Assembly: GCF_900187045.1 (NCBI RefSeq)
Contig: NZ_LT906453.1
Location: forward strand, 992,001 to 1,056,000
Source of the DNA: Dermatophilus congolensis
GTDB lineage: Bacteria > Actinomycetota > Actinomycetes > Actinomycetales > Dermatophilaceae
Direction: 5' to 3'
Length of the DNA: 64,000 nt
The translations under genes and the position numbers were made by a program. Shown one piece after another: positions 48,951-58,167 of this stretch. Position 1 is the first letter of the stretch. Every line of letters begins with the position of its first letter. Under the pieces are notes generated by a model. It had not been told where the DNA came from. It searched no databases and saw only the letters and a program-made list of their open reading frames with translations.

Positions 48951-50606
48951 TTAGTGCGTGGCACCGTTTTCTGTCTCAAGGTCATCAGCATCGATGATCG
49001 CGTATGCATACCCTTGTTCAGCGAGGAACCGTTGCCGATGAGCTGCGAATTCGGCGTCGATAGTGTCGCGGGCCACGATGGTGTAGAAGTGCGCGCTGCG
49101 ACCATCGTTTTTCGGCCGGGTCAGACGGCCTAAACGTTGGGCTTCTTCTTGTCTAGAGCCAAATGTGCCGCTGACTTGGATAGCAACACTGGCTTCGGGA
49201 AGGTCGACAGAGAAGTTGGCCACTTTGCTTACAACGAGCAGGTTTAATTCGCCAGTACGGAATTGGTGAAAAAGTTTTTCACGCTGTTTGACGGGCGTTT
49301 GTCCGGTGATCAGCGGAGCGTCGAGTTCGGCTGCAAGTGTTTCAAGCTGTTCGAGATATTGGCCGATGACAAGGGTGGGTTCTCCGGGGTGCTTGGTAAG
49401 CAGTTTTGCCACAACGGTGTCTTTGACGTTGTGGCAGGAAGCGAAACGGTAGCGCTCCTGAGGGTCGGTGGTGGCATAGGTGACCCGGTCGCTGTCAGGC
49501 AGTGCCACACGTACTTCGGTGCAGCGGGCAGGGGCAATGTATCCCTGGGACTCGATGTCCTTCCAGGGGGCATCGAAACGTTTGGGGCCGATAAGGCTGA
49601 ACACATCTGATTCGCGTCCGTCTTCGCGTACAAGCGTCGCGGTCAGGCCCAGCCGGCGTCGTGCTTGCAGATCAGCGGTCATCCGGAAGATCGGGGCAGG
49701 CAGCAGATGGACTTCGTCGTAAATGATGAGTCCCCAGTCGCGGGCATTGAGCAGATCCAGGTGGGTGTAGGTGCCTTTTCGTTTGTGCGTGAGGACTTGG
49801 TATGTGGCGATGGTGACTGGACGGATTTCTTTGACTGTGCCGGAGTACTCGCCGATTTCGTCTTCGCTCAGAGTGGTGCGGCGTAGCAGTTCGTTGCGCC
49901 ATTGGCGGGCAGCGACGGTATTAGTGACGAGGATGAGGGTAATGGTGCTTGCCGCGGCCATAGCGCCAGCACCGACAAGGGTTTTTCCTGCCCCGCAAGG
50001 AAGAACGACTACTCCTGATCCACTGGCCATGAAGCTGTCGATGGCGTGTTGCTGATAGGGGCGTAGGTGCCAGTCAGTATCGGATAGGCCGATGGGGTGG
50101 GCTTTTCCATCCACGTATCCGGCTCGGTCTTCGGCGGGCCACCCGACTTTGAGGAGTTCTTGTTTGAGATGTCCTCGTTCGCTGTTGTGGACGATGACAC
50201 GTTTATCGTCGAGGCGCTCGCCAAGGAGGGGAGCGATTTTTTTGTGCCGGGTTACTTCTGTAAATACAGCCAGGTCGGTGGCTTCAAGGATGAGGCGATC
50301 GCCGTCTTTGATGAGGCGAAGACGCCCGTATCTGTCCATGGTGTCGGCGATATCGACCAGGAGCGAGTGAGGCACGGGGTAACGGGAGTGCTCCACGAGT
50401 GCGTGTACGACGGTTTCGGCGTCGTATCCGGCCGAGCGGGCATTCCATAGCCCTAAGGGTGTGATGCGGTAGGTGTGGATGTGTTCGGGGGAGCGTTCGA
50501 GTTCGGCGAATGGTGCGATCGCGGCTCGTGCCGCGACTGCGTCGGGGTGGTTGACCTCCAGGAGGAGTGTCTTGTCGCTCTGAACGATAAGTGCGCCGTT
50601 TGTCAT
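48951..50606 (-). CDS. XPB/Ssl2-type DNA repair helicase
   Basis: 551-aa superfamily-2 helicase. The N-terminal about 165 residues form the helicase-associated damage-recognition-like region. Walker A is L-P-C-G-A-G-K-T, motif II is Y-D-E-V-H, motif III T-A-T, and motif VI Q-R-L-G-R-L-T-R-P. Bacterial XPB homologues are 3'-5' helicases implicated in nucleotide-excision repair. A helicase-associated protein of the Rv0862c type lies 2.3 kb away, a linkage known from mycobacteria (Rv0861c/Rv0862c) but here split by pepO. Confidence 0.94.
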   Translation of the reverse strand: MTNGALIVQSDKTLLLEVNHPDAVAARAAIAPFAELERSPEHIHTYRITPLGLWNARSAGYDAETVVHALVEHSRYPVPHSLLVDIADTMDRYGRLRLIKDGDRLILEATDLAVFTEVTRHKKIAPLLGERLDDKRVIVHNSERGHLKQELLKVGWPAEDRAGYVDGKAHPIGLSDTDWHLRPYQQHAIDSFMASGSGVVVLPCGAGKTLVGAGAMAAASTITLILVTNTVAARQWRNELLRRTTLSEDEIGEYSGTVKEIRPVTIATYQVLTHKRKGTYTHLDLLNARDWGLIIYDEVHLLPAPIFRMTADLQARRRLGLTATLVREDGRESDVFSLIGPKRFDAPWKDIESQGYIAPARCTEVRVALPDSDRVTYATTDPQERYRFASCHNVKDTVVAKLLTKHPGEPTLVIGQYLEQLETLAAELDAPLITGQTPVKQREKLFHQFRTGELNLLVVSKVANFSVDLPEASVAIQVSGTFGSRQEEAQRLGRLTRPKNDGRSAHFYTIVARDTIDAEFAAHRQRFLAEQGYAYAIIDADDLETENGATH

Positions 50607-50785
50607 GGTGGTAGGGACAACGTTGGTGGCGGTGTTTTGCTTCCCGCAAGGTGCGTGGGGTGAGGAATCTATGGGGAATGTTGAACGTATGTCTCCAGAA
50701 AGGCCCTGTTAGCTTCGGTGTTTCAGTACGGTGAGAAAGCGGTAAGGGCCGGATTGGCGGTCTGTGAACCTCTGAGAGGTTTCGA

Positions 50786-50845
50786 AGGCCGCGCGACCAA
50801 AGGCCGCGCGACCAAAGGCCGCGCGACCAAAGGCCGCGCGACCAA
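50786..50845. repeat. four perfect 15-bp tandem repeats
   Basis: The unit AGGCCGCGCGACCAA occurs four times without mismatch or gap (50786-50800, 50801-50815, 50816-50830, 50831-50845). It lies in the xpb/pepO intergenic region, 41 bases before the pepO start, where a 5' leader or promoter would be. Each unit contains a near-palindromic GGCCGCGCGACC. Copy number may vary between strains. Confidence 0.9.
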
Positions 50846-50886
50846 AGAGTGTGCGGTCGAGGCACCGCCGATGAGGAGATAAACGC

Positions 50887-52899
50887 ATGTCTATTGATCA
50901 GTTGCGCTCGGGTGTGGATGTGGATGCTTTTGACCGCAGCATCCGCCCTCAGGATGATTTGTTTGGGTTTGTTAACGGTGGGTGGGCTGCGCGCACAGAG
51001 ATCCCTGCTGACCGTGGCCGGTTTGGGACATTTGATGTGTTGCGCGATACCGCGCAGGAGCACATGCGCGAGATCGTGGACCGGGCTGCTGAGGCAGCAG
51101 CAGAAGGGGACCAGGGTGATGAGCTGGCCGGCGTGCGTGCCCAGGTGGGAGCGCTGTATGCGTCTTTCATGGATGTTGAGCAGGTAGAGGCAGCTGGGGT
51201 TTCACCGCTGGTCGATGCCGTGTCGGGGGTGATTGAGGCTGCTGATGCTCAGCAGTTGTGGGCTCGTCTGGGAGTTCTGCAGCGTGAAGGTGTGGCTGGG
51301 GCGGTGGCGGTGTTTGTTGATACCGATCGGCGAGCTTCTGACTCGTATGTGACGAATGTGTACCAGTCAGGGTTGGGTCTGCCGGACGAGGCCTACTACC
51401 GGGAAGAGGATCACGCTGAGGTCCGTGAGCAGTATGTGAAACATATCGAGCGCACGTTCGCTTTGCTGGCCGAACATGCTCCTGAGCTGGTGGCTCCGTT
51501 AGGTGCTGAAGGTGAGATTGCGCGTGCTGTGATGATGCACGAAACGGTGTTGGCTTCGCACCATTGGAACCGGGTGGCAGCGCGGGATGCTGTCGCTACT
51601 TATAACAAGGTTTCTTTTGATGGCCTGGTGGAGTTGGCGCCAGCGGTTCCGTGGCGCGCGTGGCTTGATGGTGCTGGTGCACCTGAGGGCGGGCCGGGTG
51701 AGTTCGTGGTGGCGATGCCCTCGTATGTGCAGGGATTGTCTGAGTTGGTTCAGTCAGCTGAGCTGCTTGAGTGGAAGCGGTGGGCGGTGTGGTCGGTGCT
51801 GCGTTCGTGGTCTTCCTATTTGCCGGGGGCTTTCGACCAGGAGCATTTTGACTTCTACGGTCGGGTGTTGACTGGTACGACGGTGCAGCGGGATCGGTGG
51901 CGCCGTGGTGTTGCCTTGGTGGATGGGCTGATTGGTGAAGCTGCGGGACGTTTGTATGTTGCCGAGCGGTTCAAGCCTGAATCGAAGGCGCGTGTTCAGG
52001 AACTAGTGTCGAACCTAATTGAGGCGTATCGGCGTGATATTTCGGATTTGGATTGGATGAGTGAAGCAACCAAAGCGCGCGCTTTGGAGAAGCTTTCGTT
52101 GTTTACTCCGAAAATCGGTTATCCGGATTCGTGGCGTGACTACTCAGGGTTGCGAGTAGAGGCTGATGACCTGATTGGAAACGTGCGCCGCGCTATGGCG
52201 TTTGAAACGGATCGTGAATGGCGCAAGCTTGGCGGTCCGGTGGATCGCGGTGAGTGGTTCATGACTCCACAGACAGTGAATGCGTATTACAACCCGGGAA
52301 TGAATGAGATTGTTTTCCCGGCAGCTATTTTGCAGCCGCCTTTCTTTGATCCTGAGGCGGATGATGCAGTGAATTATGGCGCTATTGGTTCGGTTATTGG
52401 CCATGAAATTGGGCATGGATTCGATGACCAAGGGTCAAAATATGACGGTCGAGGCAATCTAGAGGATTGGTGGACTGAAGAAGATCGTGAGCGTTTTGAT
52501 GAGCGCGCCACGGCATTGATTGCGCAGTATGAGGGTTTGAGGACGCGTGATCTTCCCGAAGAGAAAGTTAATGGAGCTCTGACGGTTGGTGAGAATATTG
52601 GGGATCTTGGTGGAGTAACGATTTCTTACCTGGCGTATTTGATTTCTTTGGATGGCGCGGAGCCAGCTTTGCTGGACGGTTTGACTGGCCAGCAGCGATT
52701 CTTCGTGGGGTGGGCGCAGGCATGGCGGGGTAAGTCTCGTCCGCAGGAGGCGCGTCGTTTGTTGAAGATTGATCCGCATTCGCCGGTAGATTTGCGGGCC
52801 AACATTGTGCGCAACTTGACGGAGTTCCATGAAGCGTTTGAGGTCGCGCCAGGTGATGGTTTGTGGCTCGCGCCCAGTGAACGAGTGCGTATTTGGTGA
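50887..52899 (+). CDS. pepO: M13-family zinc metallopeptidase (PepO/neprilysin-like)
   Basis: 670-aa zinc endopeptidase without signal peptide, so cytoplasmic or exported by an unusual route. The zinc motif is V-I-G-H-E-I-G-H-G-F-D near residue 500. N-A-Y-Y-N-P-x-x-N-E-I-V-F-P precedes it, the third-ligand region G-E-N-I-G-D-L-G-G follows, and it ends in the family V-R-I-W. ATG 50887 follows GAGGAG. Preceded by the 15-bp repeats. Confidence 0.95.
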   Translation: MSIDQLRSGVDVDAFDRSIRPQDDLFGFVNGGWAARTEIPADRGRFGTFDVLRDTAQEHMREIVDRAAEAAAEGDQGDELAGVRAQVGALYASFMDVEQVEAAGVSPLVDAVSGVIEAADAQQLWARLGVLQREGVAGAVAVFVDTDRRASDSYVTNVYQSGLGLPDEAYYREEDHAEVREQYVKHIERTFALLAEHAPELVAPLGAEGEIARAVMMHETVLASHHWNRVAARDAVATYNKVSFDGLVELAPAVPWRAWLDGAGAPEGGPGEFVVAMPSYVQGLSELVQSAELLEWKRWAVWSVLRSWSSYLPGAFDQEHFDFYGRVLTGTTVQRDRWRRGVALVDGLIGEAAGRLYVAERFKPESKARVQELVSNLIEAYRRDISDLDWMSEATKARALEKLSLFTPKIGYPDSWRDYSGLRVEADDLIGNVRRAMAFETDREWRKLGGPVDRGEWFMTPQTVNAYYNPGMNEIVFPAAILQPPFFDPEADDAVNYGAIGSVIGHEIGHGFDDQGSKYDGRGNLEDWWTEEDRERFDERATALIAQYEGLRTRDLPEEKVNGALTVGENIGDLGGVTISYLAYLISLDGAEPALLDGLTGQQRFFVGWAQAWRGKSRPQEARRLLKIDPHSPVDLRANIVRNLTEFHEAFEVAPGDGLWLAPSERVRIW

Positions 52900-52911
52900 G
52901 CTGCTGTCAGT

Positions 52912-52951
52912 GATGGCCGTCTTCGCCCAGTTCGAGGCGAGGGCGGCCATC
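52912..52951. terminator. terminator between pepO and the helicase-associated gene
   Basis: An 8-bp outer stem (52912-52919 with 52944-52951) and a 5-bp inner stem (52923-52927 with 52936-52940) are separated by a 3-base internal loop. It sits between convergent stops. Confidence 0.65.
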
Positions 52952-52959
52952 GTCGCTGT

Positions 52960-55269
52960 TTAGCTGTTTAGGGGGTTGGCGGGGGCAGTGGTAGCGCCGA
53001 TGAGTCGGTGGATGGAAAAGGTGCGTACAGCGTCGCTTCCGTCGACGATGCCGTGTACGCGTCCGGCTTCGATAAAGGTGGGGCGTAGGAGGAGTTTGGT
53101 GGTGGATCCGTCGGGTCCTGCCAGGGCAATCCACACGTTGTGGCGTGCAGTGATTGCTTCGCGGAGGGTGTCCAGGGTGATGGTGGGGTCGCTGGCTTCG
53201 ATAGTGGGGTCGTCGTTGTTGGTGAGTGCAGCGTCTCCTGCGCGCATGGCCTGGATGAGGTGAGCGGCATCGTCGTGACTTATCGGTGGTGGCGCGGTGA
53301 GGATGGGGGTGGGGGTGTGCTGGTCGGTGGCGCGGATTGTGTTGCGGCTGTGGGGGATGTGGTTGCCGCTGAGGGACTCGGCCAGTGGGCTGTGTCCGGC
53401 TTTGCGTAGGGCGGTCAGGGTGGTGTTGCGGTCGTAGTGGGTGATGACAACGGTGGGGGCTAGTCGGCGTAGGGCGAGGTGTGTCAGGCGGGGGTCGTGT
53501 TCGATGGCGTCGAGGCAGGAAGTGTCGTCGCTGGTCAGGTAGGTGCTGGTTTCGCCGACGCGGACACGGCCGTGGCGGCGGGCGACGTCGCGGATGAGGT
53601 ATTCAAGAGGTTGGGGGATGCCAGTGGGGCAGTGGCGTTTGAGGGTGGTAAGGAGGTCGTCGGCGGAGGCTGCGGTGTCGAGGTAGCGGCGGATGCTTTC
53701 GGGGGTAAATCGGAAAACGCTTGCTCCTCCGCGGGATTCGAGGTCGGCGATGAGGCGGAGTAAATCGGCGGTGTGGCCTTCGAGACGGCCGGGGACGACT
53801 GCGGTTAGGTCGCTTTGGAGGAGGATGTCGTTTGCCGGTGGTGGCAGGTGAGTGTCGAGGGTGGCAAGGGCATGCAGGGCTGTGCTGTGTGGGTCGTCCT
53901 CGGCGCTGGGTGGGGTGTCTGGGTCGATGAGGTCGGTGGTGGTTAGGCCGTTGTTCCAGGCGATCCAGAGTGCGTGTCCGGTGGGGGTGAGTGCTCCGTT
54001 GGTGATGATGCCGAGGTGGGTGCCTTCGTGGAGGGTGATGTGGGTTGCGTCGGTGAGGAGGTTGGGGTCGCGGCGGGGGTGCTGGGTGGTCAGCGAAGTG
54101 GCTAGTGAGGCGGGGGTGGTGCCGTGTCCGGTGGGTAGGCAGGTCAGAGCGTGTAGGACGCGGTGACGGGTGGTGCGGTAGGCGGTGGAGGTGTTTTCTG
54201 GGCCCAGGGGGGTGGTGGCTGTGGTGGTGCGGTCGGTGTCGAACCAGGCTAGGGCTAGGCGGGCCCATCGGGTGGCAGCGCTGGTGTGGCGCCATGTGTC
54301 ATAGGTGAGGGTGGGGGCGTAGTAGGTGTCGGTGTCGGCGTGGCGGGCTGGTGGGTCGTAGGTGCCGATGAGTCCTGCGCTGTATGCGATTTCGAGGTAG
54401 AGGGTGGTGGTGTTGGTGTCGGTGTCGGTGTCGGCGGCGATGCGGCGTAGATCGCGCACGCCGAGGGAGCCGTTGCGGAGCATCCGGGGTGGGGTGGTTG
54501 CGAGGATGTGGCCGAGTTCGTCGATGCGTTCGAGGCAGGTGGTGATGGCTGCCAGGGTTGCTTCGGGTGTGTGCGGGGGTAGAGGGGTGGTTGTTGGGGG
54601 TGTGGGGTCGAGGGTGTTTGGGGGTAGGAGGTTGCCGTTGCGTAGGGCGAGTGCGACAGTGCGGGGCAGGATGATGCGGGTGGGGGTTGGGCGTTGCAGG
54701 AGTCCGAGGGTGGTGAGGTGTTCGACGATGTCGGTGATGCGTCCTGTGGCTGGGATGTCGCCGATGGGTGGTCCCCAGGTGAGTGTGTCGAGGATGGTGC
54801 GTTGGTGGGGGGTGAGTGTGTTCAGGTGGTCAGCGATTTCATCGGGCTGGGGGGTGTTTTCGTCTGCTGGTGCGAGTCCGGCGATGTAGGGGCCTAGGGC
54901 GGTGTTGACGCCTGCAGGTACGTGGTAGGTGTTTTTTTCTTTCCAGAGCAGGGCGAGGTCGCGCAGGGTTTCGGCGCTGCGGCGTAGTGCGGTGGGGGTG
55001 ATGTTGAGGAGTGTTGCAGCCTGGGTGACGTTGCCGTTGCTGATGGCTAGGGCTTGCAGGACGTGGAGTTCGCGGGGAGCGAGGTTGTCCAGGGCGCGGG
55101 CGGCGCTGGGGGTTGCGGTGGCGCGGGCAGCGAGGGTGCGCAGGTCGGGGATGGCTGGTCGGGCGAGGTCGGGACGTTGTTGGAGGAGGGTGATGAGGGC
55201 ATCGTCGCTGCGGGTGCGTAGGTCCTCGGCGAGTGAGCGAATTTTTCGGCTCAATGGGCATGCGGCCAT
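52960..55269 (-). CDS. helicase-associated protein of the Rv0862c type
   Basis: 769-aa actinobacterial protein with an N-terminal winged-helix-rich part (for example L-L-N-I-T-P-T-A-L-R-R-S-A-E-T-L near residue 100) and a C-terminal region related to XPB helicase conserved domain 3. No ATPase motifs. Mycobacteria have it beside the XPB helicase, so a repair partnership is likely but unproven. The middle third is rich in Thr and His. ATG 55269 was chosen; the frame is open to 55395 but the extra residues look non-coding. Confidence 0.82.
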   Translation of the reverse strand: MAACPLSRKIRSLAEDLRTRSDDALITLLQQRPDLARPAIPDLRTLAARATATPSAARALDNLAPRELHVLQALAISNGNVTQAATLLNITPTALRRSAETLRDLALLWKEKNTYHVPAGVNTALGPYIAGLAPADENTPQPDEIADHLNTLTPHQRTILDTLTWGPPIGDIPATGRITDIVEHLTTLGLLQRPTPTRIILPRTVALALRNGNLLPPNTLDPTPPTTTPLPPHTPEATLAAITTCLERIDELGHILATTPPRMLRNGSLGVRDLRRIAADTDTDTNTTTLYLEIAYSAGLIGTYDPPARHADTDTYYAPTLTYDTWRHTSAATRWARLALAWFDTDRTTTATTPLGPENTSTAYRTTRHRVLHALTCLPTGHGTTPASLATSLTTQHPRRDPNLLTDATHITLHEGTHLGIITNGALTPTGHALWIAWNNGLTTTDLIDPDTPPSAEDDPHSTALHALATLDTHLPPPANDILLQSDLTAVVPGRLEGHTADLLRLIADLESRGGASVFRFTPESIRRYLDTAASADDLLTTLKRHCPTGIPQPLEYLIRDVARRHGRVRVGETSTYLTSDDTSCLDAIEHDPRLTHLALRRLAPTVVITHYDRNTTLTALRKAGHSPLAESLSGNHIPHSRNTIRATDQHTPTPILTAPPPISHDDAAHLIQAMRAGDAALTNNDDPTIEASDPTITLDTLREAITARHNVWIALAGPDGSTTKLLLRPTFIEAGRVHGIVDGSDAVRTFSIHRLIGATTAPANPLNS

Positions 55270-55569
55270 GTTTTCCACGGTAGTCCTCGCTGAGGTGGGG
55301 GTTGGGTTCTTGGATGGTGTTGTTGGGCTGGGGTGGGGCGTTGGGCGATGGCACCAGCTACGCTGGTTTGATGACGGGCTGGTGTCAGGCTGCACCCCTG
55401 TAGTGGTGATCCGTGTGGGATACGGGTTCTGCCAGGTGTGATTGCGCCGGTCGGCTCGGCACAGATGACGTTTCGGATGTGAGGTCGAGGCTATGCACAG
55501 TTCCCAAGGCCGGGGGTTTCGGCTTGGCGGTGTTTGTGTGTGCTGCGGCGATCTTTGTGGAGGTGTGTG
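55270..55569. promoter_or_regulatory. divergent promoter region before DUF3027
   Basis: About 300 bases between divergent starts. TACGCT at 55359-55364 sits six bases before an ATG that opens a 10-codon reading frame (55371-55403) containing one Cys and two Trp/Gln residues. This may be a chance ORF or a short leader. AGGTGTGTG precedes the DUF3027 ATG. Confidence 0.35.
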
Positions 55570-56313
55570 ATGCCCGCTGTTAAGAAGGACACCACGTTGA
55601 GTTCACCGCGTGCGGTTGAGGTTGCACGGGGGGTTGCTGCTGAGTTGGCCGAGCCGGGCACGGTGGGTGATTTGGTGGAGTCGGTGACTGAAGCTGACCG
55701 GTTGGTGACGCACAAGTTTGAGTGCATGGCGAAGGCCTACCGGGGGTGGCGTTGGTCGGTGACGTTGGGGCGTGCGCCGCGTTCTCGCAAGGTGACGGTG
55801 TGTGAGGTCGGTTTGGTGCCGGGGGCTGATGCGGTGCTGTCTAAAGAGTGGGTGCCGTATGCGGATCGGTTGCAGCCGGGGGATTTGCGTCCTGGTGATG
55901 TGTTGCCCTACCGGGAAGATGATGTTCTGGTACAGCCGGGGTTTGAGGCAACTGGTGATGAGGATGTTGATCGGGTTGCTTTGTGGGAGTTGGGTCTTGG
56001 GCGTCCGCGGGTGTTGTCCGCGGAGGGGCGTGAGGCTGCTGCGACTCGATGGTACGAGGGGGAGTGCGGGCCGCGTTCTGAGATGGCTCGGGCTGCGAAG
56101 GCCCCGTGCAGCACGTGTGGTTTCTTCTTGCCGGTGACCGGTGCGCTGCGCAGCGTGTTTGGTGTGTGCGCTTCGCCATGGTCGCCTTCGGATGGTCGAG
56201 TGGTGAGTTTGGATCATGGCTGTGGTGCACACAGCGAGACTGATGCTGCGCCTACTCAGGCGGCGTTGGCTTCTGAGCCGGTTGTCGACGATTTAGCTAT
56301 CGAGGCGGTGTAA
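55570..56313 (+). CDS. DUF3027 domain protein
   Basis: 247-aa actinobacterial protein of unknown function. The conserved core is H-K-F-E-C-M-A-K-A-Y-R-G-W-R-W-S-V-T-L-G-R, with V-G-L-V-P-G near residue 89, W-x-P-Y-A-D-R-L-x-P-G-D-L-x-P-G-D, and a C-terminal Cys set (C-S-T-C-G-F, G-V-C-A-S-P, D-H-G-C-G-A-H-S-E) that looks like a zinc-binding site. ATG 55570 follows GGAGGTG. Confidence 0.85.
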   Translation: MPAVKKDTTLSSPRAVEVARGVAAELAEPGTVGDLVESVTEADRLVTHKFECMAKAYRGWRWSVTLGRAPRSRKVTVCEVGLVPGADAVLSKEWVPYADRLQPGDLRPGDVLPYREDDVLVQPGFEATGDEDVDRVALWELGLGRPRVLSAEGREAAATRWYEGECGPRSEMARAAKAPCSTCGFFLPVTGALRSVFGVCASPWSPSDGRVVSLDHGCGAHSETDAAPTQAALASEPVVDDLAIEAV

Positions 56314-56444
56314 TTTACCGGCAGGGTTGTGGGGCGCGGCCGCGCCTGGTTAACGCAACGAGATTCGTTGGCTAATAAGGCGGTTCTCTGGTCGCTCTCA
56401 GGCGTGGCGAGTGGTAGGTCACAGGTAACGTTAAGGTTTCCTTC
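56314..56444. other. gap between DUF3027 and azgA
   Basis: 131 bases. A 6-bp stem CAACGA (56356-56361)/TCGTTG (56365-56370) with a 3-base loop may be a weak terminator. The azgA promoter should follow, but no clear boxes were seen. Confidence 0.35.
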
Positions 56445-57932
56445 ATGCCTGATGCCCCTGCTTCTGCTGCGCCCGTTGAGAGCCGTGGCGTGATCGATCG
56501 TTTTTTCCATATTTCTGAGCGTGGATCGACTGTTGGCCGCGAGGTGCGCGGTGGTCTTGCGACGTTCTTCACGATGGCCTACATCGTGGTTCTCAACCCG
56601 CTGATTCTTGGCCTGGTTCCTGATGGAACGGGACAGTTCTTGGGTGGGGGAGCTAACCCTGATCTGGCAAAAATCGCTGCAGCCACCGCGTTGGTGGCTG
56701 GGGTCATGACTATCGCGATGGGAGTGATCGCTAACTTCCCATTCGCTATTGCTGCCGGTTTGGGCCTGAACGCGTTTGTGGCGTTTTCGATTGCGGGTAT
56801 GCCGGGGATGACCTGGGCCGATGCGATGGGTCTGGTGGTAATCGAAGGAATTGTCATCCTTGTGCTGGTGCTGACTGGGTTCCGTCAGGCGGTGTTCCAC
56901 GCGATACCGGCGCAGTTGAAGACGGCGATGAGTGTCGGTATTGGCCTCTTCGTCACTTTTGTTGGTTTGTATGACGCTGGGATTGTGCGTAAGGCCGAGG
57001 GCACACCGGTGCAACTTGGTCCGGGTGGTTTCTTGGCCGGATGGCCAAGCCTCGTGTTCGTGGTTGGGCTGCTGGCCATCGTGACGATGCTGGTTCGTCA
57101 GGTTAAGGGCGCGATTCTGTACGGAATTGTTGGTGCAACAGGGCTGGCCATTCTTGTTGAGGCGTTATTCAACATTGGTGGTCAGAAAGATGCTGCTGGC
57201 AAATTGGTAAACCCCACAGGTTGGGGCTTGAACATTCCACGTTTGCCGAATTCGCCGATCGCTACCCCTGATCTTGGGCTGCTTGGTCACTTCGACCTCC
57301 TCGGTTCTGTAGAGCGGGTGGGGGCGCTGACGGCGTTGCTTCTCGTGTTCACGCTGGTGCTGGCCGACTTTTTCGACACGATGGGGACGATGGTCGCCAT
57401 CGGTGCTGAGGCTGACCTTCTTGATGAAGAAGGAACGCCGGTGAATGCCTCCCGCATTCTTGTGGTTGATGCCAGCGCTGCGATTGTTGGTGGTGCTGCA
57501 GGGACAAGCTCGAACACAGGATTTATCGAGTCGACCTCGGGTGTGGCTGAAGGAGCTCGTACCGGGTTGGCGTCGGTGGTGACGGGGGTTTTGTTCCTGG
57601 TAGCTATGTTCCTGACTCCGTTGGTTGAGGTTGTTCCTTACGAGGCGGCGACACCTGCTCTTGTTGTGGTTGGTTTCTTGATGATGCAGCAGGTCAGCAG
57701 CATTGACTGGCGTGACCTAGAGATCGCGATCCCCGCATTTTTGACGATGGTGATGATGCCGTTTACGTACTCGATCACGGCTGGTATCGGTTCGGGGTTT
57801 GTCGCGTTCGTTGCGATCAAGGTAGCCAAGGGCAAATTCCGGGAGATTCACGCGTTGATGTGGGTGGTGACCGTGATGTTCCTTATCTACTTCACGATGG
57901 ACCCAATCCGTCACTGGCTAGTAGGTGCCTGA
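56445..57932 (+). CDS. AzgA-type purine (adenine/hypoxanthine/guanine) permease
   Basis: 495-aa NCS2 carrier with about 12-14 hydrophobic segments. Family features: N-terminal R-G-G-L-A-T-F-F-T-M-A-Y-I-V-V-L-N-P, G-L-G-L-N-A-F-V-A-F, F-D-T-M-G-T-M-V-A-I-G and G-T-S-S-N-T-G-F-I-E-S, the substrate-binding helices of the AzgA group. It imports nucleobases with protons. Start ATG 56445. Confidence 0.93.
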   Translation: MPDAPASAAPVESRGVIDRFFHISERGSTVGREVRGGLATFFTMAYIVVLNPLILGLVPDGTGQFLGGGANPDLAKIAAATALVAGVMTIAMGVIANFPFAIAAGLGLNAFVAFSIAGMPGMTWADAMGLVVIEGIVILVLVLTGFRQAVFHAIPAQLKTAMSVGIGLFVTFVGLYDAGIVRKAEGTPVQLGPGGFLAGWPSLVFVVGLLAIVTMLVRQVKGAILYGIVGATGLAILVEALFNIGGQKDAAGKLVNPTGWGLNIPRLPNSPIATPDLGLLGHFDLLGSVERVGALTALLLVFTLVLADFFDTMGTMVAIGAEADLLDEEGTPVNASRILVVDASAAIVGGAAGTSSNTGFIESTSGVAEGARTGLASVVTGVLFLVAMFLTPLVEVVPYEAATPALVVVGFLMMQQVSSIDWRDLEIAIPAFLTMVMMPFTYSITAGIGSGFVAFVAIKVAKGKFREIHALMWVVTVMFLIYFTMDPIRHWLVGA

Positions 57933-57947
57933 CACATAGATCAATGA

Positions 57948-57995
57948 GCAAAGGGGCCTTGCGCTTGCATCAAGATGCGGCGCAGGCCCCTTTGC
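57948..57995 (+). terminator. terminator after azgA
   Basis: A 12-bp stem (57948-57959 with 57984-57995) and a further 4-bp GCGC pair inside form a long hairpin. The 3' arm ends in TTTGC. It starts 15 bases past the azgA stop. Confidence 0.8.
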
Positions 57996-58067
57996 TTGTC
58001 GCTGACATACCGGGTCAGGGTCCAGGGTGATTAGTCTTGGGTTTCCCCTCATGGAAAGGACGCGTCG

Positions 58068-58151
58068 ATGACTCCCCGGGTACGCAAAGTGATCGTGTGG
58101 GTCGCTCTGGTGGCGATGTTGGCTGCGGTGGTGCTGTCGCCGCTTTTGTGA
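58068..58151 (+). CDS. 27-residue single-span membrane peptide
   Basis: An ORF below usual size limits. ATG 58068 is preceded by GGAAAGGA at good distance. The peptide has a short basic N-terminus (T-P-R-V-R-K) and one hydrophobic helix rich in Val, Ala and Leu (residues about 8-27) that begins V-I-V-W-V-A-L-V-A-M. It stops with TGA at 58149. The layout (tiny, Arg/Lys head, W near the interface, single helix) resembles Prli42/DUF4044-type miniproteins, but homology is not established. It is between azgA and a minus-strand unknown gene. Confidence 0.6.
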   Translation: MTPRVRKVIVWVALVAMLAAVVLSPLL

Positions 58152-58167
58152 GATTGCGTGAGTTGGG

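Noticed and set aside
50750-51063. Repeated L-W-S-R-G peptide encoded by the 15-bp array on the minus strand
   Set aside because: The frame has no start signal and overlaps the start of pepO; the repeat is better read as non-coding.
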